A stretch of 64,000 bases of DNA from Pseudaminobacter soli (ex Li et al. 2025) (GCF_029892515.1 NZ_JARXVF010000002.1:310001-374000); one strand, 5' to 3'; shown: positions 1 to 9,482, numbered from the stretch's first letter. Made by a program: numbers and translations. Notes: a model not told the origin generated them from the sequence alone.

Positions 1-580
1 TCATACCGCGGTCGAGTACCAACATGCGGGTCAATCCATCACCGTCCTGACGAAAGTCCGTGACGATGGCCGCCGCACCGTTCTCTACTACGGAATAACA
101 CAGGCTCGTGGGGTCGAAGCTGGCGACTAGCTCGTCGCTCGCCGGCGTCCACTTGCGGATTTCGAGCCGAATCCCCGAGATCACGGTCCCTGGCGGGTTG
201 AAGCCGTTTCCGAATGGAGAATCCTCCCAGGCACGACCGGTTTCACTGAGCGGGCCTTCCCAAAGATAGGTCGAAAATTCAGTGTGCCGCTCCCAGCGGA
301 CTGAACCCTGACCCCATTTCATTGCGTGGTGGCGCGCCTGGCGGTCCGGAGCAGCAATGCCCAGGCGTTGTGAAAGCTCGCAAAGGACCGCGTGATCGAC
401 ACTAGACCCGGCCTCGGTCATGAAGGAAAGCTGGACAAGAACACGTGGCGTCTCGACCAGAGGATGCGGGCGGGAATGAACTTCGCCGAGAGCGCCCGCG
501 CGCTCGGCGTGCGCTGGAAAACCCATGACGCTGCCGGTTGCACGCGGCAGGAATTCAAGAGACGACGGCTTGGCAGTCAT
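1..580 (-). CDS. DUF3422 family protein, N-terminal part (runs off the window)
   Basis: About 193 codons are visible from an ATG at 580; the C-terminal half lies beyond position 1. The stretch GEVHSRPHPLVETPRVLVQL followed by a segment containing WERHTEFSTYLWEG is the typical start of DUF3422 proteins, which are usually about 420-450 residues and end in a pair of C-terminal membrane helices. The function of the family is not established. The reading frame is intact as far as it can be followed. No operon partner is visible, because the DNA upstream of it is degenerate. The family assignment rests on recalled family sequence. Confidence 0.75.
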   Translation of the reverse strand, partial: MTAKPSSLEFLPRATGSVMGFPAHAERAGALGEVHSRPHPLVETPRVLVQLSFMTEAGSSVDHAVLCELSQRLGIAAPDRQARHHAMKWGQGSVRWERHTEFSTYLWEGPLSETGRAWEDSPFGNGFNPPGTVISGIRLEIRKWTPASDELVASFDPTSLCYSVVENGAAAIVTDFRQDGDGLTRMLVLDRGM

Positions 581-954
581 CAACGGGATTCCTCAATAGT
601 CGGATTGGCGAGACGATCAGATTGGCGAGACGCTGTAGAGAAAACCACACCCGTGCGCAAACGCCAAATCGAAGCGCGCTTTCCGACTGCCCGAACATGT
701 CACTCTACCTCCAGAGAGAGCCATTGCGGTTCTTCACAACCCTGAAGGAGCTGCGGGGCGAGCCTTGAACGACGTGATGCTTTGGCGCTGGTCGCCCAGG
801 GCGTCAGCGAGTTGATCGCGCGTTATCGACGCGTGATCGCCGACAATGATTTCCGCTTGAGCGTATCCGAGAACAGCTCGAAATGGTGCCACCGAATGGA
901 AGCGTCTGAAAGTAGATTAACAGGCTACCGCGGCAAACATCGTTAAGCGGCAGA
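581..954. other. gene-poor stretch with no assignable gene
   Basis: There is no convincing gene here. A plus-strand open frame from about 750 to 940 reads like soluble protein (RRDALALVAQGVSELIARY) but has no start, no ribosome site and no family I recognise; it may be a gene fragment. The stretch lies between the DUF3422 start and a broken SDR gene, which fits a recombination scar. Confidence 0.4.
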
Positions 955-1163
955 GACAATAAGGGATAGCGGCCTTCATCGAGGCCGTGTCGGCGGCATC
1001 CAATGACCGTGGCTCCGATTTCATCGGCCACGGCCCGGAGTGGTTCGGGACGGCGGCCAACCAGCACGACGTTGCCCCCTTCGGCACGTATGCGGCGTGC
1101 TACCGCCGCGCCGATGCCCGTTCCACCGCCCGTGACCAAGGCGGTTCTGTCCTTGAAACGCAT
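955..1163 (-). pseudogene. short-chain dehydrogenase/reductase remnant
   Basis: A good ribosome site (GGAGAGGAG) precedes an ATG at 1163. The first 50 or so residues are a normal SDR N-terminus with the cofactor motif TGGGTGIGAAVA. The sense then moves into another frame (DAADTASMKAAI after ATVI) and is lost near 955. An SDR is normally about 250 residues, so only the first quarter remains and even that carries a frameshift. No function is expected. Confidence 0.7.
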
Positions 1164-1476
1164 AATGTCTCCTCTCCGTTTCGAGGTGACATCATGGCCG
1201 AAGCGGGCGAAGCCGTCATGCCTGCCACTGCATTCCGTTTTGACTGAGAGTGCACGAACGGTGGGGCCGATCGTCTAAGAATTCACCCGCCCATAACGGC
1301 GCATGTAGTACATTCCGGCCCGCTCAAGACGCTCCGCATTTCAGGCCCACACCCATCGCCTCGACGCTGTGGCGGATTTGGAAAGCTCTGGCCCGAAGCC
1401 TCACCTGATTTTTCTGCCAGAGGTCTCTCCACGCCCAACATCAGAACCTGACAACGCCCCTTACGGATAGGGCGGT
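1164..1476. other. intergenic stretch carrying one arm of a distant inverted repeat
   Basis: No coding sequence is seen. It holds the left arm (1316-1344) of a 29-bp sequence whose inverted copy lies at 9613-9641. The remainder shows no recognisable structure. Confidence 0.5.
1316..1344. repeat. 29-bp inverted repeat, left arm
   Basis: The sequence CGGCCCGCTCAAGACGCTCC plus GCATTTCAG matches the reverse complement of 9613-9641 at 28 of 29 positions. The two arms enclose the dipeptidase/Dpp operon. The right arm follows a serine-recombinase gene remnant directly, so the repeat is probably debris from that element family. Confidence 0.65.
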
Positions 1477-2517
1477 TCAGTTTGCCCAGCTACGCTCCAG
1501 CACGCTGATCCAGTTCTCGTGGCCGATCTTGCGCAGAGCCGCGTCGTCATAGCCGGCCTTGCGAAGCGCTTCGATCAGTATCTGCAGGTCGCCGGCGTCG
1601 CGCATCGCGGCGGGAATGGTGGTGCCATCGAAATCCGAGCCCAGAGCCACGTAGTCGATGCCGAGACGATTGACGAGGTAGTCGACATGGCGAACTAGCC
1701 CTTCCACTGCCGTATCCGGGTTCTTCTGCCCGTCTTCACGGAAGAAGGAGACGCCGAAATTCAGGCCCACCAGCCCGCCGGTGTCCTTGATCGCGTCGAG
1801 CTGCTTGTCGGTGAGATTGCGGCTATGCGGGCAGAGCGCATGCACGTTGGAGTGCGAAGCCACCAGCGGCGCATCCGAAATTGCGGCGATGTCCCAGAAG
1901 CCCTGCTCGTTCATATGCGACAGGTCGATCATGATCTTCAACTCGTTACAGGCGCGGATGAGCGCCTTGCCGGCATCGGTGATGCCGACGCCGATGTCCG
2001 GCGAACTCGGGAAGCGGAACGGCACGCCATAGGCAAAAATGTTGGGGCGGCTCCAGACTGGCCCCAGCGTGCGCAGGCCTGCCTGGTGCAGCACATAAAG
2101 CTCATCGAGATTGGAGCTCACCGCTTCGGCTCCCTCGATGTGGAAGACGGAGGCAAAGGCGCCAGCAGCTATCGCGGCGCGGATGTCGTCGGCGGTGCGG
2201 CAGATGCGCAAGGCCCCTTCGGACGCGCGCTCGATGCGCGCCAGCATCGACGCCATGGCCAGCGTCGTGTTCAGCGCGTCCACATGGCTCGGCGTCGGAT
2301 AGTCACCATTGGCGTCCAGCTCGCGCGACGGCGACGGCACGTAGATCGCGCACAAGCCGCCCGCCAACCCGCCCTTGCGCGCCCGCGGCAGATCGATGTG
2401 CCCCGCATTCTCCCCTCCGATGAAGCGCTTTTCGGGATTTGGCTCCGAAGACATATGTAGACGCAGCAATGCGTCATTATGGCCATCAAAGACGGGAATG
2501 ATCGAATCTGTCGTCAT
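1477..2517 (-). CDS. membrane dipeptidase, peptidase family M19
   Basis: A 346-residue renal-dipeptidase-type metalloprotease that hydrolyses dipeptides and, in characterised relatives, often accepts a D-residue at the C-terminal side. The expected di-zinc ligands are visible: HND (His13, Asp15), HIEGAEA (Glu128), DLSHMN (His201) and SHSN (His222), with GSDFDG near the C-terminus. There is no signal peptide, so it should be cytoplasmic. It is divergent from the Dpp-type transporter operon at 2834-9457 and probably hydrolyses peptides imported by it. The start at 2517 is preceded by a weak AGAAGG. Family confidence is high; the actual substrate is inferred. Confidence 0.88.
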   Translation of the reverse strand: MTTDSIIPVFDGHNDALLRLHMSSEPNPEKRFIGGENAGHIDLPRARKGGLAGGLCAIYVPSPSRELDANGDYPTPSHVDALNTTLAMASMLARIERASEGALRICRTADDIRAAIAAGAFASVFHIEGAEAVSSNLDELYVLHQAGLRTLGPVWSRPNIFAYGVPFRFPSSPDIGVGITDAGKALIRACNELKIMIDLSHMNEQGFWDIAAISDAPLVASHSNVHALCPHSRNLTDKQLDAIKDTGGLVGLNFGVSFFREDGQKNPDTAVEGLVRHVDYLVNRLGIDYVALGSDFDGTTIPAAMRDAGDLQILIEALRKAGYDDAALRKIGHENWISVLERSWAN

Positions 2518-2833
2518 CGACTGCTAAACCTTCTGCGCATGGTGGGAAGATGGACGAGTCCGCACGTGGGCTGCCTAAGTGGACCCTCGATCCGGAAATG
2601 GCAAATGCGATTTCGGCGGACTTCCATTCCATTTCTGCATGAATCCATACCAAATCGCCAGCCGCTCGCGGACTGAATGCAAATTCTGCATAACACGCGA
2701 CAAAATCGGCATTGGCCCGAATATTAGCGATCGTGATAGGGCCCGCCCGAAAATGGCCGTACTCAGCCTTAGGCAAAGCGGTCTTGCAGCCCTGGGCAAA
2801 ATTTCTCCACCGGTCACTGGGAAGGAATAGCGT
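2518..2833. promoter_or_regulatory. divergent promoter region, dipeptidase / Dpp operon
   Basis: This 316-bp non-coding stretch must hold the promoters for both divergent units. The clearest structure is the inverted repeat ATGCA-AATTC-TGCAT at 2677-2691, with a related half-site TTTCTGCAT at about 2633. No regulator gene is adjacent, so the binding protein is unknown. Promoter boxes were not assigned. Confidence 0.4.
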
Positions 2834-4432
2834 ATGATTTCGAGACGTGGTTTTTTGGTTGGAAGCGCGGCGTTGCCGTTCCTATCCTATGCCAGCATTA
2901 TCCCCACCCTTGCCGCCGGCCGTCAGGACATCCTCGTCGTTGCCCAGCAGCTCGACAACATGACGAGCCTCGATCCTCACGAAAGCTTTGAGGCCGTCGG
3001 CAGCGAAATCTGCTCCAACATCTACCAGCGCCTTGTGCACCCGGCCTTCGACGATCCGGAAAAGATAGAGGGCGGCGTCGCCGCTTCGTGGGAAGCCGAC
3101 GCCGAGGGCAAGGTCTTCACCTTCAAGATCAATCGCGAAGCCAAGTTCGCCAGCGGCTCGCCGGTGACCGCCGAGGATGCCGCCTTCTCGCTCCAGCGCG
3201 CTATCAAAATGGACAAGGGGGCGGCCTTCATCATTAACCAGTTCGGCTTCACTCCCGACAACGTTGAGAAGTCGATTGTTGCCGTGGACGATAGCACCCT
3301 GACGCTCACCGTTGAGACGCCGACCTCGCTGGCCTTCCTGCTCTACTGCCTGTCGTCCAGCGTCGGCAGCATCGTTGAGAAGAAGGTGGTGCTGGAAAAC
3401 GCCTCGGGCGACGACCTCGGCAATGGCTGGCTGCAGAAGAATAGCGCCGGCTCGGGCGAGTGGGTGCTGGTTTCGTGGAAGCCGAGCGAGAGCATTATGC
3501 TCTCGGTCAACCCGAACGGCGCCTACAAGGGCAACGTCAAGCGCATCATCCTGCGCCATGTGGTCGATCCGTCTTCGCAGCTCCTGATGCTGCAGAAGGG
3601 CGACGCCGACATCGCCCGTAACCTCACCACCGAGCAGCTTCGTGTGCTGCAGGGCGATGAGAACTACAATGTGATCCGCAAGGGCGTAGCCGGCCTGATC
3701 CTGATGTCGCTCAACCAGAAGAACGAAAACCTCGCCAAGCCGCAGGTCTGGGAAGCCATCAAGTGGGCCGTGGACTACAAGGGCATCCAGGAAAACATCG
3801 TTCCGCTGACCCATGAGATTCACCAGACCGTCGTTCCGGACGGCTTCGCCGGCGCCGTCAACGACACGCCCTTCCACAAGGACACCGAGAAGGCCAAGGC
3901 GCTGATGGCCGAGGCCGGCCTCGCCGACGGCTTCGACATCGTCATGGACCACTATTCGGCCCAGCCCTATCCGGACATCGCGCAGGCCATCCAGGCCAAT
4001 CTCCGCGAGATCGGCATCCGCGTGCAACTTCAGGCCGCCGAGAACCGCCAGGTTCTGACCAAAATGCGCGCCCGCGAGCACCAGATGGCCCTGACGGCCT
4101 GGGGGTCGGACTACTTCGACCCGAACACCAATGTCGACGTGTTCTGCAACAACACCGACAATTCCGACAACGCCAAGACCAAGCCGTTCGCCTGGCGCTC
4201 GTCCTACATGAACGAGGAGTTCGCGAAGAAGGCGGTGGCCGCGCGTGACGAGCGCGATCCGGCAACGCGCATCAAGCTCTACCAGGATCTGCAGCGCGAA
4301 TTCATGCAGAACAGCCCCTTCATCATCATGCTGCAGAAGACCGAGATCGCGGCCTGCCGCAAGGATGTGACGGGCATGCATCTGGGCACGCTGTCCGACT
4401 CCCACTCCTACGCAAGGATAGCCAAGGCTTGA
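2834..4432 (+). CDS. ABC transporter substrate-binding protein, peptide family (SBP_bac_5)
   Basis: A 532-residue periplasmic binding protein of the Dpp/Opp family. The N-terminus MISRRGFLVGSAALPFLSY is a twin-arginine (Tat) export signal, so it is probably exported folded. The body shows family landmarks: SLDPHESFEAVGSEICSNIY near residue 40, LTAEDAAFSLQRA-like text around 110, and a C-terminal WGSDYFDPNTNVDVF segment. GAAGGA precedes the ATG at 2834 at a normal distance. It is the first gene of a tight operon with two permeases and two ATPases. The neighbouring peptidases suggest peptide cargo. Confidence 0.9.
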   Translation: MISRRGFLVGSAALPFLSYASIIPTLAAGRQDILVVAQQLDNMTSLDPHESFEAVGSEICSNIYQRLVHPAFDDPEKIEGGVAASWEADAEGKVFTFKINREAKFASGSPVTAEDAAFSLQRAIKMDKGAAFIINQFGFTPDNVEKSIVAVDDSTLTLTVETPTSLAFLLYCLSSSVGSIVEKKVVLENASGDDLGNGWLQKNSAGSGEWVLVSWKPSESIMLSVNPNGAYKGNVKRIILRHVVDPSSQLLMLQKGDADIARNLTTEQLRVLQGDENYNVIRKGVAGLILMSLNQKNENLAKPQVWEAIKWAVDYKGIQENIVPLTHEIHQTVVPDGFAGAVNDTPFHKDTEKAKALMAEAGLADGFDIVMDHYSAQPYPDIAQAIQANLREIGIRVQLQAAENRQVLTKMRAREHQMALTAWGSDYFDPNTNVDVFCNNTDNSDNAKTKPFAWRSSYMNEEFAKKAVAARDERDPATRIKLYQDLQREFMQNSPFIIMLQKTEIAACRKDVTGMHLGTLSDSHSYARIAKA

Positions 4433-5442
4433 GCAACGGGCTGAGAAAACTGGCGGGCATCCTGGGCAGCGTCATCATGACGCTGTTCGGGCTTGCGATC
4501 GTCACCTTCATGATCGGCCGGGTAATGCCGGTCGATCCGGTAATCGCGGCGGTGGGCGACAACGCCCCCGAAGCGGTCATCAACCGCGTGCGGATGGAAA
4601 TGGGGCTGGACCAGCCGCTCGTCTTCCAGTTCGTGCATTATCTGTCCCAGATCGTCCACGGCGACTTCGGCAAGTCCATCCTGACGCGCAATCCCGTCAC
4701 TCAGGACATTGCCCGTTATTTCCCCGCGACGCTCGAGCTAGCCACGGCAGCACTTTTGATCGCGGCAATCATCGGCATTCCGCTCGGCGTCTGGGCAGCA
4801 GTGCGCCAGGGCAAGCTGACGGACCAGATCATCCGCGTCGTCTGCCTTGCCGGCCATTCGGTGCCGGTCTTTGTACTGGCGCTGCTGTCGTTGCTGATCT
4901 TCTACGCCGCCCTCGGCATCGCGCCCGGACCGGGCCGGCAGGACATCATCTTCGAAGGCATGGTGCCGCATGTCACCGGCTTGCTGACGGTCGATTCCAT
5001 CATCGCCGGAGACTGGGATTCCTTCTGGGACGCGCTGGCGCACATGGTGCAGCCCGTGGTGATCCTCGCCTATTTCTCCATGGCCTACATCACCCGCATG
5101 ACACGCGCCTTCATGCTCGATGCGCTGAAGGGCGAGTTCGTCATTACCGCCCGTGCCAAGGGCCTGTCGGCCGCGGCCGTCATCTGGAAGCATGCCTTCC
5201 CGACTGTGGCCGTGCAGCTCGTCACCGTGCTGGCGCTAACCTATGCCGGCCTGCTGGAAGGCGCCGTCGTCACCGAAACCGTGTTCGCCTGGCCGGGGCT
5301 CGGGCAGTATCTGACCGTCTCGCTGATGAATGCGGACATGAACCCGGTGGTCGGCGCAACGCTGCTGATCGGCGTCATCTATGTCGGCCTTAACCTGCTT
5401 GCCGACATCCTCTACAAAGTTCTGGATCCTCGCGTTCGATGA
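4429..5442 (+). CDS. peptide ABC transporter permease, DppB type
   Basis: A 337-residue inner-membrane permease starting at TTG, which overlaps the stop codon of the binding-protein gene (TTGA), a sign of coupled translation. It has an N-terminal helix (TLFGLAIVTFMIGRVMPVDP), four to five further hydrophobic segments and the EAA-type loop (FVITARAKGLSAAAVIWKHA) that contacts the ATPase. LLEGAVVTETVFAWPGLG is the usual DppB C-terminal motif. It pairs with the DppC-type protein that follows. Confidence 0.9.
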   Translation: MSNGLRKLAGILGSVIMTLFGLAIVTFMIGRVMPVDPVIAAVGDNAPEAVINRVRMEMGLDQPLVFQFVHYLSQIVHGDFGKSILTRNPVTQDIARYFPATLELATAALLIAAIIGIPLGVWAAVRQGKLTDQIIRVVCLAGHSVPVFVLALLSLLIFYAALGIAPGPGRQDIIFEGMVPHVTGLLTVDSIIAGDWDSFWDALAHMVQPVVILAYFSMAYITRMTRAFMLDALKGEFVITARAKGLSAAAVIWKHAFPTVAVQLVTVLALTYAGLLEGAVVTETVFAWPGLGQYLTVSLMNADMNPVVGATLLIGVIYVGLNLLADILYKVLDPRVR

Positions 5443-6341
5443 TACCCGCTTCCTTTCACAGCTGGGCGCTGGACGAGACGCCGGCGTCTCGCTCGCAGGC
5501 GGCCTGGGGCCGTCGTTACCGCATCTGGCTCAACCTGAAGTCCAACCCGCTGGCGATGATGGGCTTGTTCATCATTGTCGCCTTCATCATCCTGTCGCTG
5601 CTGGCACCGCTGCTTGCCCCGTATGATCCGGGCTATCAGGAACTCAGCAACCGCCTTGCGCGGCCCAGCGCCGAACACTGGTTCGGCACGGACGAGCTTG
5701 GCCGCGATGTCCTCTCGCGTATGCTCTATGGCGGGCGCGTCACGCTCGGCATGGTGATTGCCGTGGTGGTGCTCGTCGCGCCGATCGGGCTCGCCGTCGG
5801 CTGCGTGGCTGGCTATTTCGGCGGTATCGTGGACAGCGCGCTGATGCGTGTCACCGACGTGTTCCTGGCCTTCCCGCGCCTCATCCTGGCGCTTGCCTTC
5901 GTCGCTGCGCTGAAGCCCGGCGTGGAAAGCGCGGTGCTCGCCATCGCGCTCACCGCATGGCCGCCTTATGCGCGCCTGGCGCGCGCTGAGACGATGACCA
6001 TCCGCCGGAGCGATTTCATCGCCGCCAGCCGCCTCACCGGGGCCTCGCCCTGGCGTATCATCGCCAGGCATATCGCGCCTCTGTGCGTGCCGAGCCTGAT
6101 CGTGCGCACCACGCTCGACATGAGCTCCATCATCATCACCGCCGCGAGCCTTGGGTTCCTCGGCATGGGCGCGCAGCCGCCCTCGCCTGAATGGGGTGCC
6201 ATGATCGCCACAGCCAAGCGCTTCATCTTCGAGCAATGGTGGGTCGCCACCATTCCCGGCATTGCGATCTTCCTCGTCTCGCTCGCCTTCAACTTCCTTG
6301 GCGATGGCCTGCGCGACGTGCTCGATCCGAAGCAGAACTAG
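5439..6341 (+). CDS. peptide ABC transporter permease, DppC type
   Basis: A 300-residue second permease whose ATG overlaps the stop of the previous gene (ATGA). It has the DppC hallmarks: a cytoplasmic N-terminal stretch, a first helix (MGLFIIVAFIILSLLAPLLA), the periplasmic motif HWFGTDELGRDVLSRMLYG and the EAA loop DFIAASRLTGASPWRIIARH. It ends LGDGLRDVLDPKQN. It forms the membrane heterodimer with the DppB-type subunit. Confidence 0.92.
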   Translation: MIPASFHSWALDETPASRSQAAWGRRYRIWLNLKSNPLAMMGLFIIVAFIILSLLAPLLAPYDPGYQELSNRLARPSAEHWFGTDELGRDVLSRMLYGGRVTLGMVIAVVVLVAPIGLAVGCVAGYFGGIVDSALMRVTDVFLAFPRLILALAFVAALKPGVESAVLAIALTAWPPYARLARAETMTIRRSDFIAASRLTGASPWRIIARHIAPLCVPSLIVRTTLDMSSIIITAASLGFLGMGAQPPSPEWGAMIATAKRFIFEQWWVATIPGIAIFLVSLAFNFLGDGLRDVLDPKQN

Positions 6342-6350
6342 GAGAAGGCG

Positions 6351-7181
6351 ATGCTGGTCGATATCAAGAACCTCCGTATCGCTTTCGAGACGCGCACCAG
6401 CCGGTTCGAGGCCGTGCGCGGCGTTTCCCTGCAGCTCGGCAAGGAAAAGCTCGGCATCGTGGGCGAGAGCGGCTCGGGGAAGTCGCTCACGGCGCGCGCG
6501 CTGATGAAGCTCCTGCCCTCCATCGCCAGGGTCACCGCCGACACGCTGAGCTTCGATGGCATCGATGTGCTCGCCGCCAGCGAGCGCGACATGCGCCAGA
6601 TTCGCGGCAAGCGTGCTGGCTTCATCCTGCAGGACCCGAAATATTCGCTGAACCCGGTCAAGACCATCGGCAGCCAGGTCGCCGAAGCGTGGCGTACTCA
6701 CAAGCGCGGCGGCCGCAAGGAGGCCGACGAAGCGGCCATCGACTTGCTCGACCAGGTGATGATCCGCAACCCGCGCGCGGTGGCGAAATCCTACCCGCAT
6801 GAAGTATCGGGCGGCATGGGCCAGCGCGTCATGATCGCCATGATGCTGGCACCCGATCCGGAACTGCTGATCGCTGACGAGCCGACCAGCGCGCTCGACG
6901 CAACAGTACAGGCCGAGATCTTGCGTCTCATCGAGGACCTCGTCTCGCGCCGCGGCATGGGACTGATCCTCATCAGCCACGACTTGCCGCTCGTCTCGCA
7001 TTTCTGCGACCGGGTGATGGTGATGTATTCCGGCCGGGTGATGGAAGAGCTGAAGGCATCCGAGCTGATGCATGCCAAGCATGCCTATACGCGCGGGCTG
7101 CTCGACTGCATTCCCTCGCTCACGCATCCGAGAGATCGGCTGCCGGTTCTCAATCGCGATGCAGGATGGCTCAACCCATGA
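6351..7181 (+). CDS. peptide ABC transporter ATPase, DppD type
   Basis: A 276-residue ATPase with Walker A GESGSGKS (residues 38-45), signature SGGMGQRVMIAM, Walker B LLIADEPTSALD and the switch histidine in LISHDLPLV. At 276 residues it is shorter than the usual 320-330, so the C-terminal oligopeptide-transporter extension with its iron-sulphur cysteines is reduced. GGAGAAGGCG lies just before the ATG. It should pair with the following ATPase as a heterodimer. Confidence 0.9.
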   Translation: MLVDIKNLRIAFETRTSRFEAVRGVSLQLGKEKLGIVGESGSGKSLTARALMKLLPSIARVTADTLSFDGIDVLAASERDMRQIRGKRAGFILQDPKYSLNPVKTIGSQVAEAWRTHKRGGRKEADEAAIDLLDQVMIRNPRAVAKSYPHEVSGGMGQRVMIAMMLAPDPELLIADEPTSALDATVQAEILRLIEDLVSRRGMGLILISHDLPLVSHFCDRVMVMYSGRVMEELKASELMHAKHAYTRGLLDCIPSLTHPRDRLPVLNRDAGWLNP

Positions 7182-7918
7182 TCGAGGTAGACAAGCTGCG
7201 CATCAGCTTTGGCGACCGCGAAGTCGTCAAAGGTGTTTCCTTCAGCGTACCCAAGGGCGGCAGCTTCGGCATCGTCGGCGAAAGCGGCTCAGGCAAATCC
7301 ACCATCCTGCGCGCCATGGCCGGGCTGAACGCCAGCTGGACCGGCCGCATCGGCTTCGGCGGGCAGGACATGCCGCGCAAGCTGCCGGCTTCTTTCTTCC
7401 GGCAGGTGCAGATGGTGTTCCAGGACCCGTTCGGCTCGCTGCACCCGCGCCAGACCATCGACCGCATCCTAAGTGAGCTGCTGCTGGTGCATGGCATCGG
7501 CGACATCGAGGATCGCATCGAGCAGGCGCTGGCCGATGTCGCACTGCCCAAGGCGGTACGCTTCCGCTTTCCGCACCAGCTTTCCGGCGGCCAGCGCCAG
7601 CGCGTGGCGATCGCCCGCGCGCTGATCGCAGAGCCGCAGGTGCTGCTGCTAGACGAGCCCACCAGCGCGCTGGACGTTTCGGTGCAGGCGGAGATCCTCA
7701 ACCTCCTGGCCGATCTGCGCGCGGCCAAGAACCTGACCTATGTGCTGGTGAGCCACAACCTCGCGGTGATTGCGCATCTGTGCCCGGAGGTGGGCGTCAT
7801 GCTCGGCGGCGAGATGGTGGAGCAGCTTACCGCCGAAGATCTGCGCGCCGGCCGCACCAAGCATCCGCACACCTCGGAGCTTCGTGCGCTCAGCGTCAAT
7901 CTCGAAGACCCGGTCTGA
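7178..7918 (+). CDS. peptide ABC transporter ATPase, DppF type
   Basis: About 246 residues with GESGSGKSTIL, LSGGQRQRVAIARAL and VLLLDEPTSALD. I chose the ATG at 7178 because it overlaps the upstream stop as ATGA and has AGGATGG eight bases ahead; an in-frame ATG at 7166 would add four residues. Like its partner it lacks most of the C-terminal extension usual in DppF. It completes a five-subunit importer. Confidence 0.88.
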   Translation: MIEVDKLRISFGDREVVKGVSFSVPKGGSFGIVGESGSGKSTILRAMAGLNASWTGRIGFGGQDMPRKLPASFFRQVQMVFQDPFGSLHPRQTIDRILSELLLVHGIGDIEDRIEQALADVALPKAVRFRFPHQLSGGQRQRVAIARALIAEPQVLLLDEPTSALDVSVQAEILNLLADLRAAKNLTYVLVSHNLAVIAHLCPEVGVMLGGEMVEQLTAEDLRAGRTKHPHTSELRALSVNLEDPV

Positions 7919-7933
7919 GCGGAGAACAAGATC

Positions 7934-9457
7934 ATGTCGCTTGAATCCGGCTGGCAGGCCGCGTCGTCCATCGCCCGCGATTTCGCAGATCAATGGCCCG
8001 GTAACGAGCCGGGCGGCGTGGTCATTGGTTTCGACGCGAACGGCGTACGTTTCGCCCATGCAGGCGGAGTCGAAAGCCTGTCGACGCTGGCGCCCTTCAC
8101 CGCCGACAGCGTGGTGCGCTACGCCTCTGTCACCAAGCATGCCTTTGCGGCCATGGTGCTTCACCACGGCAATGTCATCGGCCTCGACGACCGGCTGGGC
8201 GTCCATCTGCCCGAATTGCGCAAGCCGCTTGCCGACGTCACTGTCGGGCGCGCGCTCGATATGAGTGGTGGCCTGCCCGACACGCGCGAGTGCCTGACCC
8301 TGCTCGGCCTCTCGGTCTACAGCGAGACGGAAGCCCGGCAGTTGCTGGAATTCCTGGCCACGTTGACGCGGCTGAACTTTGATGCCGGCACCGAGGTTTC
8401 CTATTCCAACACCGGCTACCGGCTGGTGGAGGCAGCACTTGAGCGCAAGGGCTTTGCCTTCGACGATTTCATCCAGCGCGAGATCGCCGGCCCGATCGGC
8501 GTCTTCCTAAAGGCCCCCGACGTCTGGAACGACCCTGTTCCGGGTCTCGTGCCCGGTTATTGGAAAGCACCGGAAAAGTGGCAGCTCAGTGCGGCCGGCC
8601 TGCATATCTCTGCCTCTGGCAGCCTTGCCGGCAGCGGCCGTACGCTAGCCCGCTGGGCGCAGGCGCTGGTGAGCGGCGAAGGCAAATTCACCGGCCTCTT
8701 GCAAAAACTTTCGGGCACCCGCCCGCTGGCTGACGGGCGACCGAGCGGCTACGGTCTCGGCCTACGCTGGTCCTCGCTGGGCGCGCGCAAATTCGTCGGC
8801 CATGGCGGCTCGCATCCCGGCTACAAGAGCTATTTCCTGCTCGATCCGGTCGAAAAGACCGGTTGCGTCGTCGTCTCCAACCGTGAAGACACGAACGGCT
8901 ACAAGATCGCGCTTAGCGCCATGGCCGCGCTGACCGGCGAACAACTCCCGCGTACCGACTGCACGATCCCTGACGGGCTCTATGTGGCCGACGAGGGCGC
9001 ACTGTGGCTGGAAATGCGCAATGGCATCGCCAATTGCCTCGACGCTGAGGACACGCTTTACGACGACGGCGAAGGCTGGTTCTCCTCGCGCTCGGCCTCC
9101 TCGCCCATGCGACTGCGCTGGACCGGCGAGGCGCTTGAAGGCGAGATCGGCCATGCCGCGCGCCGTCTGCTGCCCGTGACGCCGCAACCTGCCGGCACCG
9201 AACTCGATGGAAGCTGGGAAACACCGCTCTATGGCGCGCATCTCGAAATCGGGGACGGCAACGCGGCGATGGGCATCGGTCCGACGCGCCAGGCTATGCC
9301 GCTGAGCGATATCGGCGGCGGTCGTTATCTGTTCACCCTGCATGATGGCCCCTGGACCAAGCGCATTTGCCTCAATCGGCTGGGGGGCGACAGGCTGGAA
9401 CTTGTGCTCAGCCGCAGCCGGATGATGGAATACATCCGCAAGGGCAGACCGACTTGA
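7934..9457 (+). CDS. serine hydrolase, family S12 (D-aminopeptidase-like)
   Basis: A 507-residue penicillin-recognising serine hydrolase. The catalytic triplet is visible: SVTK (Ser65, Lys68), YSN (157-159) and the HGG motif in FVGHGGSHPGY. A beta-rich C-terminal region of about 160 residues follows the catalytic domain, the layout of D-aminopeptidase DAP of Ochrobactrum (about 520 residues), which releases N-terminal D-amino acids. No signal peptide is seen, so a cytoplasmic role on imported peptides fits its place 15 bases after the transporter ATPase. GCGGAGAACAAG precedes the ATG at 7934. The S12 family is certain; D-specificity is inferred from architecture and neighbours, and a beta-lactamase-like esterase is the alternative. 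Confidence 0.8.
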   Translation: MSLESGWQAASSIARDFADQWPGNEPGGVVIGFDANGVRFAHAGGVESLSTLAPFTADSVVRYASVTKHAFAAMVLHHGNVIGLDDRLGVHLPELRKPLADVTVGRALDMSGGLPDTRECLTLLGLSVYSETEARQLLEFLATLTRLNFDAGTEVSYSNTGYRLVEAALERKGFAFDDFIQREIAGPIGVFLKAPDVWNDPVPGLVPGYWKAPEKWQLSAAGLHISASGSLAGSGRTLARWAQALVSGEGKFTGLLQKLSGTRPLADGRPSGYGLGLRWSSLGARKFVGHGGSHPGYKSYFLLDPVEKTGCVVVSNREDTNGYKIALSAMAALTGEQLPRTDCTIPDGLYVADEGALWLEMRNGIANCLDAEDTLYDDGEGWFSSRSASSPMRLRWTGEALEGEIGHAARRLLPVTPQPAGTELDGSWETPLYGAHLEIGDGNAAMGIGPTRQAMPLSDIGGGRYLFTLHDGPWTKRICLNRLGGDRLELVLSRSRMMEYIRKGRPT

Positions 9458-9482
9458 CGGATAGTCTTGGCAGGCGGCCGCG

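Noticed and set aside
2882-4405. 507-residue minus-strand open frame
   Set aside because: It runs antisense through the substrate-binding protein gene with His/Gly/Ala-rich composition; it is a high-GC shadow.
5412-7127. 571-residue minus-strand open frame
   Set aside because: It lies antisense to the DppC/DppD-type genes, which have all family motifs; the antisense text is His/Arg/Asp-rich and matches nothing.
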